Of a stretch of DNA of 64,000 bases, positions 55,310-64,000 are shown piece after piece. The notes beneath the pieces are model-generated. The model saw only the letters and a list, made by a program, of their open reading frames with translations. It was not told the origin of the DNA and searched no databases. Position 1 is the stretch's first letter; each line of letters opens with the position of its first letter. Source of the stretch: Anoplopoma fimbria (taxonomy: Eukaryota; Chordata; Actinopteri; Perciformes; Anoplopomatidae). The position numbers were made by a program, and so were the translations under genes. Location of the stretch: positions 5,843,512-5,907,511 of the forward strand of contig NC_072460.1 in assembly GCF_027596085.1 (NCBI RefSeq), written 5' to 3'.

Positions 55310-58098
55310 CGTCACTTGTCAAAAATGTCCTTTGTTGTTAACTGATTAACGCTTAACTGTAGACATCTATAGTCTTCGAGCAAATAGACATTGCGGCACA
55401 AAATACAGTATTATTATATCTGATCCTTCACTCATCTGTCAGATTTAATGAATTTCATACAAACAGCCCTAAAACCACATGCCATTTGAGAAACATATTA
55501 ATCCATCCTAGAGTCACACCGAAATATGTTCTCTAGTCACGTTATGATCAATGATCAACTCCATGGGATGAATCAGGATGAGGCTCACATTTGTGGACAC
55601 AGTTCTCGTCTTCCACACGTGGATTGAACACACGGTGCCTCTCCTGCAACCTTGATGGTGTGGCATTGAAAGTATCGATTGCATCACATTAAGCTTTGCT
55701 TCTTACATTGCCGCTTTCCATATGCTGCACCAGGTGGGTCATATATACAGGCTATGGACCCTGTATATGACTTGTCACAGCTGTCTTTGTTGGAGAGGAC
55801 ATGAATGTCTCTCTCTCTCTCTGTATGTGTGTGTGTGTATGTGTGTATTCAGCTCACCAGCCCAGAGAGGAAGATCAGCTGTAACTCTGGCCATGCACAC
55901 AGGATGTTCCCAGCATGCCCTGGGCTCCCTGGAGGTTACAAAGGTCACACAAGACTGTCCTCAGTAAATAATGAATGATGAATAAAGGACGGACGTGCGC
56001 AGGAAGAAAAGGAATCCCAATCTGAATGACTTACATACTAATTCTAGAGATAATAATGATTGTTTTGTGTGTGCAGTGCTTTTTAAACACACTTATCCAA
56101 AGCAAGGAGGAAGAGCTTGAGGCCAATTATGTTACAACCCTAGCTAACGGGAAGAAGCAAAGGATGTGGGTCGAGCTTGAGAAGGTTTCTAGAGATATTG
56201 GGATGATGGAGGGAGTTCAAGGCTACCTGCAAAATCCAAGATCCAGAGCAACTTTGGACATGAAGACATTTTTTATTAGCCAAAAGCACCCCCATATCTG
56301 TCTGCTAAATATGGAGCCGAGAAGGACTTCTCAACACCCAACCAACTGAAATTAGAGGAGTTACGTGCTGGATCACTTTATTTTCTGGTCACAGGAATGT
56401 GTGGGCGGGGTTGTACTTGCCGTGAGGACAGTCGCGCGGACACAAGCTGACATGGGATCATGACAAGGAAACGATTGGAAACAATCTTCTCAAAGCTTCT
56501 TTTTGGGCTTTTGCTAAGCTAAGCTAAATCCCCCCGCTGACTATAGCTTTTTATTTTGACTACAGAAATGCAAGTTGTATTGGTATCTCCCTCCCATTGT
56601 TAAGGAGAAACAGTGTTAGCTGCCCTGATCCCAGACAAGTCATCATAAGTTTAGATGTCAAACAGCAAAGGACTTGTAACCCCACAAAGTCAGTCACCTT
56701 TGCTTATTAATTGCAACCTTCAAGTCAGGCATCAACCATAACCGCAAACTAATAATACAAACTAGGCATGTAAGTCAGCACATGAAAAAGACCTCTGTGA
56801 CCTCTGTTTCAAAACGCTAAAAAAAATGTTTTTGGTGCATACTAGCTTCAGAATGTAATTGTTTCTAGGTTTATTGGAGGTTTTTTGGGAGATATCAAGT
56901 CAAAGATGCAAGGAGCAGAGGAGGGGAGGCCAAGGTGGCAACGGGTGAGGAGGTTAAATAGAGAAGGGAAGGACAGTGAGAGTGTAAGAGGGCTTTATAG
57001 GAGGTGGAGGGTCATAGAGGATGGGGCGATGAAGGATGAAGAAAAAAAAGGGATTAAGGGAAATGGCTCCGTTGAGCATCCATCCATCAGAGCAGGAGGG
57101 GGGAAGGGGAGGGTTGTATCGCAAAGAAGTGAGGGTGGGGGTGGGTTGCATTGGTATGACTCGTGCACCGCAGCCGATAGGGTTGACGCAATGCGTGCGC
57201 AGCAGGGAGGGGAAGCAAAGGGAGTTTCCCGAAGTAACAGGCGGTCACCGGGGAGAGCCGGATGTATCGCCGAAGACAGGGAGGGAAATGTGTGAATGAA
57301 GCATGAAAAAAGACTGCTCCAGGCAAGGATATGTGGTCACAGAGGGACTCGCACTGTTAACGCTCCTCTCAATGGCTGGCTGAATATCACAGGAGCACTG
57401 TGATGTCAATATGACTGTAAAATAATAAATCAGGCACACTGGTAGTCTTGACTGGGTCAAAGCTAATTAATTCACCATGGATTTACAAACACAGTGAGCA
57501 CACAGATAAGATCTTGCATTGCGTTCGAATACCATTCCCTAAACTGCGGGCCGGAGATTTGATTTATTCACTGTGGACTTTGGAGAGGGGTAAAGCTGTT
57601 TTTTTTGTGCGCTAATTGTTGATCCTCAGGTGAGCAGCATGGTCATTAAAAAGAGCCCTTAAGGCAATGTTAAAGTGCCTCTAATCTTTTGTGTGTATAG
57701 CGTTACAGCTGGGAATAAAAGTTCAGCAAGTTCACATTCTTTATAAATGAAATATGGCTCGTTGACCCGTCCACGTTCCCCTTACCCAAAGTCCATTTGG
57801 GGTTGCTAAACAAAGTCCAAATTAACATAAAGCGATTTCCAGCGCTGTAAATCGCTCACAATAGTTTCACTGCTAGATTTGTCCATGTCAGTTTGGCTGA
57901 TCTCTCAACCGGATGTTGTAACGTCCTTGGACGGCAAAAGTGAAGCATGTAAAAAAAGTCATTGGGACAGTTGGTAACGCTCTGGGTAGCTCTGCACTAA
58001 ACCGATTAACTTCAATATAACAATTTTTATGTATATACTTATATTATTATTATTATATTATAGTCTACCACTATTTTTAGATTGTATTATTAATTATT
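55310..58098. other. Gene-free stretch
   Basis: Includes a repeat scrap 'ttttgctaagctaagctaaat' near 56508 of the CTTGGCCGGG family and a GGA-rich open frame (56885-57295) without motifs. The segment 57480-57790 is non-repetitive to my eye. Confidence 0.4.
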
Positions 58099-58435
58099 AA
58101 AGGTGCAATTTTGAAGATCGGGCCTAGATTTTATCCAAAAAATATATATATAAATTGATCCTGTACATTCAACGTGGTTTACAAGCCCTTGAGTCATAGT
58201 AGCAGACTGGATGCTACGGTGACACGCTATCGCCTCTCCTAGTGCATGTGGTATTACAAGATTGGACGGGCCGCGGCTAGCTGATTAGCATGCTAATTTC
58301 AGCAGATATCTCTGTGACACAATACAGAAACGTGGCGTCAAAGCTGTAACCTCTTCACGTTCTGTTGATAACATTAGTTTATTTTACGAATGTTTTAATC
58401 TAAAATTCTGGCCAGATGTTACATGTTGCACCTCT
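58099..58435. mobile_element. Short TIR element, about 337 bp
   Basis: Ends AAAGGTGCAA (58099-58108) and TTGCACCTCT (58426-58435), inverse to each other with one mismatch. The interior has 'ttcagcagatatctctgtgac' and 'aattctggccagatgtt', words I recall from a fish repeat with these ends. No coding frame. Confidence 0.6.
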
Positions 58436-58489
58436 AAGGGCTTGGGTTTTTTTCTTTTAACTTCCCAGTGCTTCAGCTTCAGCATGGCT

Positions 58490-58622
58490 GCCACCATTGA
58501 CTGTATATAAAGAGTGGACGTCGAGTTTGGGGCATATCGCTGTCGCCATCTTGGATTACAGTCGTCGCCATGTTGTTTTTTGGGCAACCAATGAACAGAA
58601 GTTACCATATTTGGAATGCTCA
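58490..58622 (+). repeat. Dispersed repeat 'GCCATCTTGG' family, copy F (short)
   Basis: 'gactgtatataaagagtggac', 'tcgccatcttggattacag' and 'accaatgaacagaagttacc' match copy A read in inverse. Confidence 0.75.
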
Positions 58623-59264
58623 TGATTAAGAGGAGCTAATCCTCTTTTCTCAATTTCCTTTAGGCTTCTGCTTTTGCCCCCCTCCCTCCCCCTTTTTTAA
58701 ATACATTTTTCTATTAAGACTCTCACACTGACTCTCTGTATCTGTCTGACCAGTGGAATGGACTGGTATAAATTGGATCCCTTGGTGGTTTGCCGTTCCT
58801 AGATCGTGCTCTCTGCTGGTTCAGGACCAGGTGTGACCGGCGGAATGCAATTGCCTTCATTCCTATACGTTCAATCATTCAAAAAGGTAATTCCAGTAAC
58901 TGTGAAAAGGTCCACATTGACAAATAGCTCTTCAGATGACAGACATTTGTGAGGCATGTGCGAGCGTGACACTAGCTCTGTCCCTCTCTCTCTTCTTGCC
59001 ACCGGCCACAGAACGTGTGACGGCTGCTGCATTAAACCGACGCCGCCAGCCATCGCTCTTGCCCCCGACCCCCCAACCAGTGCGCAAAGACACACGCAGA
59101 AACGTAATGAGCTGAGACCTATTAAAAATCAATTTTAAAGCTGCTCTCCCCGCTTTCTTTATGTTCCACTCTAACAGCAAAGCCATTGCCAAAATTGCCC
59201 CAAAGCATGAGAAGGGGAGGGGAGAGAGGCCCTTGATGGACATTTACAGGTCAGGAGCAGAATG

Positions 59265-59266
<2 letters not shown>

Positions 59267-59342
<76 letters not shown>
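59267..59342 (+). repeat. (TG)n microsatellite
   Basis: About 76 bp of TG, followed by a TTTG interruption. Confidence 0.98.
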
Positions 59343-59346
<4 letters not shown>

Positions 59347-60088
59347 TGTGTGTGTGGTTGGATGACTTATACAACTCAAGATATAACAGTCCAACTGTTG
59401 ACTCTTGGTTTGAACAAAAATACTTTTTCTTTCCCACAGAAAGCAAATCATCGTTTGATTTCAACATTGATACATTTATGTGAGGGCTTTTTCAAAAATA
59501 TCAGATTTGACCAAATTTCAAACTAACTAATTGAGCTAAATTCATTTGAATTACAGTAATTCCACAGCAACTCCCATAGACAATGGGAGTGGTTACACCA
59601 CATTTTGCTCCCTGTTCATCTCTATGAAGAGCGGGGGCATTGATGTATTCGGTTCATGTTCACCACCATGCTTCCTGTTCATGTTCCAGGCTGCTGTTTT
59701 TATTTTAGCTTGGGCACATGAATTGATTTCCATATCATGTCCAGTTCATTCGCAGTGCGTCCGTTGCCCAACGACGCTACGAGACAGTTGTGTTTTACAA
59801 AGTCAGCAAAAAGACTGACAGCGCATTGTAGAAAACACCCCCAGGACTTTGAAGGGCAATGTTGTGTTTTTTCTGCATTGATTGACTTTCAAAAGGAAAA
59901 CACGGTCGTTAAAAAGAGCCCTATAGGGACTAGTAAAGCGATGCTTCACTTTTTTATGTAGTTTGTGCATTTCTGCGTAAAATTGAGCTCTGTTTAAGTA
60001 AAATCGATCCATATTCCATTTGCTGTCAAAGGAAAGTTGTGGTTCATTGCATTGTTCATTTCCTCAACAAAAACTAGGGCCGAAAAAA
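59343..60088. other. Gene-free stretch
   Basis: No motif or splice-supported frame. Confidence 0.4.
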
Positions 60089-60182
60089 ACATTTGTTCTA
60101 ATGTCCTAACATTTGTTCTAATGTTCTAACATTTGTTCTAATGTTCTAACATTTGTTCTAATGTTCTAACATTTGTTCTAAT
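60089..60182 (+). repeat. 20-bp tandem repeat, about 4.7 copies
   Basis: Unit ACATTTGTTCTAATGTTCTA repeated with almost no variation (one T-to-C in the first unit). No spacers between units. Confidence 0.95.
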
Positions 60183-61196
60183 AAAAGTGACAGCCCTACT
60201 ATATGTCTTAGTGCTGTAGTTTAGCATATGTGGTAAATATTGATGCAAATGATCACAATTAGAAAGAACGTAATCTCCAATATGGAGCCAGCAACAGTGG
60301 CTTTCTCATTATCTGACAGCAGAAACCTGACTGAATATCATCTTAAAGGCAGCAAACTAGTATAACACACCATTATGAGTTGTTGTTTTTTTGTCTGTGG
60401 AAAAAGGTTGGAAGGTGGGGGTGTATCTTAAATTGTACCTTTGCACAGTGTTGTGATCAAATACCTGATTCGGTTACAAGCCTTCTCTCTGAGCCTTTTG
60501 ACTTTAGTGTATAAAGAGATGAAGGCAACCCAGTCAGTAGTAAAAAATGTTGGGATTGTACGTTCCTGCAAACCACGATGAGTTGAATGTCGAAGTTTCT
60601 GAAACAAAAGTATGTTTCATAAATACAACTCACATCAGCACCCTGTTGCGCTAACCGAAACGTACATTGCGACGTGGTTAACTTTGTAAAAACTACTTAG
60701 TTAAGGTTAGAAAAAAGATCATGGTTTGTGTTGAAATCATTATATAACAACGTTACCTAACAGCCGTAACAACATAACTATAATAGAGTTACTGCTATGA
60801 CAACGCAACTACCGTAACAACTTAACTACCAATATATGTAACAACTTTACAATGTAAATAAATAACAACCGCTCTTTGCAGACTTTCAACTCCACGATAC
60901 AACCTTAAAGTCAACATTCATTTTTTTGTTTTAACACGGGACACAACCATCGGTCTGCTGGGTTAAGGTCCCGTATGTAACTTTCAATAATGGTCGTTCT
61001 AGGTCTCTAAGTCTGAGCGCCGTTAGTCGTACTGCATAACACGCTCGCACTGCATTCAAACATGTTCAATGTATCTGTTGTTTGCTGAAACGTACAATGC
61101 TAACATTTTTTCATGGAGACTGGGCTGCTGAAGGAGAGTTACAGTGCGTCTACTGGGCGGTGAGGGATTAGTGCTGGATAGATGGCTGGACGTACA
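60183..61196. other. Gene-free stretch
   Basis: Fragment of the TTAGGTTTAGG repeat near 60650-60740; otherwise unremarkable. Confidence 0.4.
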
Positions 61197-61229
61197 GATG
61201 GATGGATGGCTGGACATACAGATGGATGG

Positions 61230-61265
<36 letters not shown>

Positions 61266-61288
61266 ATGGATGGATGGATGGATGGATG
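61197..61288 (+). repeat. (GGAT)n tetranucleotide repeat
   Basis: About 90 bp; interrupted in the first third by 'ctggacataca' and once by 'acgg', then pure. Confidence 0.95.
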
Positions 61289-63118
61289 CTACAGGGTCTC
61301 TCCTGTGCCTCTCACCCATTTATTTTCCATCCTCGCTATGAAAACCAATCCCACTTCAGTAGGCTTAAGGGTCCACTCATTCACACAAAGTCCATACAAC
61401 ATGCGCTTGCTGGCTTCTAATAATAAAAACTGCATGTCCACAAAGATGAGGGTTCTTCATGTTGGAGATTATTGAGTCGACCAGATAACAATAACACAAT
61501 TTGCATGGTCCAAGATGTATCCTACAGGGCTCAGAGATGTCAAGCACCACCCTGCCCTTATCTGTGGACAAAAATTCTGCCTCAGCCTTGTTGAAAATAT
61601 TCAATTTGGTGGGGCACTGTTGTATTGATCCACGCTCTTCCCTTTTTTGTCTGACAAGCTATGATGTGTAGTAACAGCTCAGCCCTGGGGGAGTCTTCTT
61701 GATTTCAGCTGAGTGAGACGGGGCCATGAACCAAACCTCCACAGATCTGCTTGATGGATTTGACCGTCCATGTGCGGTCAGCTTTCTTTGCCCACTCACA
61801 GGAAATGTTCTATCAACCCCACTCTCCTGATCTGAGGGGGTCAGGTCACAATCTGCAATGTGGAGACTCTAAAGCTAATGTACTGTATCTGCTCAGTTCA
61901 TGAAAGAACCCTGGTATATGACCAACTAACAATATATCACAACGAAAAAAAACATGTAAAATTGAAAGCTAGAACCTAAGAATTGCATTCATACTAGACA
62001 TTTCCACAGGCACAATTTGCATCCATTGCCATTGCGTATGAAGTGGTGTGCCCTTTATGTGGAGAGACCCAGTTAAGGTTCAGTCACACCAGCATTAGCA
62101 GCAAAATCAATTCAATGGAAAATAATTGCTGTGATGATTTGCTCATCTGGGCAAAGTAAATCTGTGGACATTTTTTCACTTTCATGAGGTCTCTTATCAG
62201 TGTTAACCATTGACACTTAGCCAGACAATGGAGACAATGGAGGAAAACTATCTTAGCTTGCACCATCCACTCTTATTTAACCCTCCTCTACCAGAGTATA
62301 AACTGCTAAATAAAAGAGGCGTGGTTTGTAGACACTGCTATTTAAAAGAGGCATGAGCTATAGCTAATTTGTTAACCGACAGTTAGCAAACTAGCTATAG
62401 CTCAGAGAGCTGTGAACAAAAATCGCGACTGACTACATGTAGTATGTTCCTAGGTGGCTAACGTGCTAGCTGTTTGCTTGCCAGCTACTGTAGTTAATCA
62501 ACTGACCCTGCTAGTCCTTACGTCGCAAATCTATTCACACTACCTAGTTCACAAGGACACAGGAACTGTGTGCCATTTCAGCGGTGACTCTCCATTAAAT
62601 CGTCTCTAACAAAAAAATTGTTATACTTTTTTAAATTCTCCTTACATTCTGATAGCAATCAATAAAACAAATGCTCTGACCCAAAAAAGAAAAATATCCA
62701 GTTTCTGGTTTTGTTTGACTGGCTTAGAAAGGAGGCGTCAAGGGATGGGCTTTCAGTGTTGCCGACTGTGGGGTCAAGTACTGTTGGCTTATTTAAAAGG
62801 TGCTATATTGAGAGCATTTCTATTGCCAAAGGCTTTTACCATCACCACCATCTTTCCCTGAGCCAGGTGTTGGAGTTGCCTCAACTTTTATTTGCCTTAA
62901 TCACAAAATTTCTCTAACCTTAGCAACACTGTAGTTACCATGCACAAATATTGTAAAAACAAATAAGTATAAAAAAAAATAATTAACAACAATGTCGTAC
63001 ATTACAACAACTCATAGATATACAATCACATCTGCTGGATCACATGAAGATGAATATCACGTTTCTTCTGGCCCGACGGTGATGAATGCCATCCTCTTTT
63101 CTGTGAAGCAGTCTTCAA
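61289..63118. other. Gene-free stretch
   Basis: Segment 62080-62480 may be a repeat (see 30750). No supported exon. Confidence 0.4.
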
Positions 63119-63154
63119 ATTTGAACTGCGATATAAAAATATCGCAGTTCAAAT
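63119..63154. repeat. Perfect inverted repeat, 16-bp arms, AAAA loop
   Basis: Left arm ATTTGAACTGCGATAT, loop AAAA, right arm ATATCGCAGTTCAAAT. No mismatch. Confidence 0.98.
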
Positions 63155-63521
63155 GCCATCTTTCATCCCTGTCTTGCTTTGTTTTGCAAAAAAAAAAGGA
63201 GATGGAGATGAAGAATTACTTTCTCAATACGTGATGCATTTTTTGAAACATTAGCGAGCCCTCCACAGATGGCCGGGAAAGACTCGATCCCCTCAGCCCG
63301 CTGAGTGCTGCTCGCAGATCAAACGGCGGAGTGTGTCTTTAACCGCACGTCCTGGTGGGTGTGTGTGTATCGATTGTGGAGGAGGCATTAGTTCTCTGGT
63401 TATTAATAGCCCGAGGAGGGAGCCTAATGGGAGCTCTACTTCCTCCAACTGGTTTATTCATAGCAGGATCATTACTACCATAATTGACCCTCTTCCTGCT
63501 TGTCTCTCTGACTGATGGAGT

Positions 63522-63528
<7 letters not shown>

Positions 63529-63611
<83 letters not shown>
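63529..63611 (+). repeat. (TG)n microsatellite, facing arm 1
   Basis: About 83 bp of pure TG. Confidence 0.98.
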
Positions 63612-63613
<2 letters not shown>

Positions 63614-63662
63614 GTCCTGTCTCTATGTACCTGTCTCTCGCTCCATTTATCTGTCTCTTTCT

Positions 63663-63664
<2 letters not shown>

Positions 63665-63746
<82 letters not shown>
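63665..63746 (+). repeat. (CA)n microsatellite, facing arm 2
   Basis: About 82 bp of pure CA, 53 bp from arm 1; the spacer is pyrimidine-rich. Confidence 0.98.
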
Positions 63747-63747
<1 letters not shown>

Positions 63748-64000
63748 GAACATAAATGGATCGATGCTGCACACACTACTTAGCCTTTACATGTGCTAAA
63801 AAGTATATAACACCGTATGCAATCTACATTACATTGTACAAGGTGCATTTTTGCATGTAATTGTTAGTTTTTTTTCTCTGTCTTCTCTATGCATGGCTCT
63901 TTCTGCTCTTTTCCATATCCAATATTCTGATATAGGCTTCTCCGATCACCTCCCCACGCCCCCCTGGTACACAAGCCCCTTGAGGCGACAAATTATTCAT

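Overview
This window looks like nuclear DNA of a percomorph-type teleost fish. The evidence is one intron-containing vertebrate kinase gene, many very long (TG)n/(CA)n arrays, and fragments of interspersed repeats that I recognise as common in ray-finned fish genomes. I see no bacterial operon, CRISPR array, rRNA or convincing tRNA gene. Species and chromosome cannot be read from the sequence.

Region 1 (about 6.3-11.2 kb, minus strand) holds the only gene I can support fully: a five-exon gene for a serine/threonine kinase of the SBK (SH3-binding-domain kinase) family, closest to SBK2 in my memory of the human proteins. Joining the exons at consensus splice sites gives one uninterrupted frame of 1086 nt (361 residues plus stop). 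All core kinase motifs are present. The second exon is a 36-nt micro-exon.

Region 2 (about 11.2-64 kb) is gene-poor. It carries about a dozen dinucleotide arrays of roughly 75-107 bp, homopolymer G/C tracts, polypyrimidine-rich stretches and at least ten families of dispersed repeats. One family has at least seven copies or fragments and carries YY1-like sites. Another has a pentanucleotide (AATTC)n end and two very similar copies; one of these copies interrupts a local tandem duplication. Several terminal-inverted-repeat elements can be bounded (12846-13298, 23685-24352, 58099-58435). The only other coding candidate is a Pro-rich exon-like frame of 342 nt with both splice sites on the minus strand (53398-53739). 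I could not assign it to a gene.

Region 3 (0-6.3 kb) is AT-rich and holds one long (TG)n array and a repeat fragment, with no gene seen.

The most distinctive small structures are three perfect inverted repeats (23299-23331, 37537-37561, 63119-63154) and a facing (TG)n/(CA)n pair at 63529-63746. Family names for repeats rest on memory and need a library search. Everything between the named features is described as gene-free only at the level of what can be read by eye.
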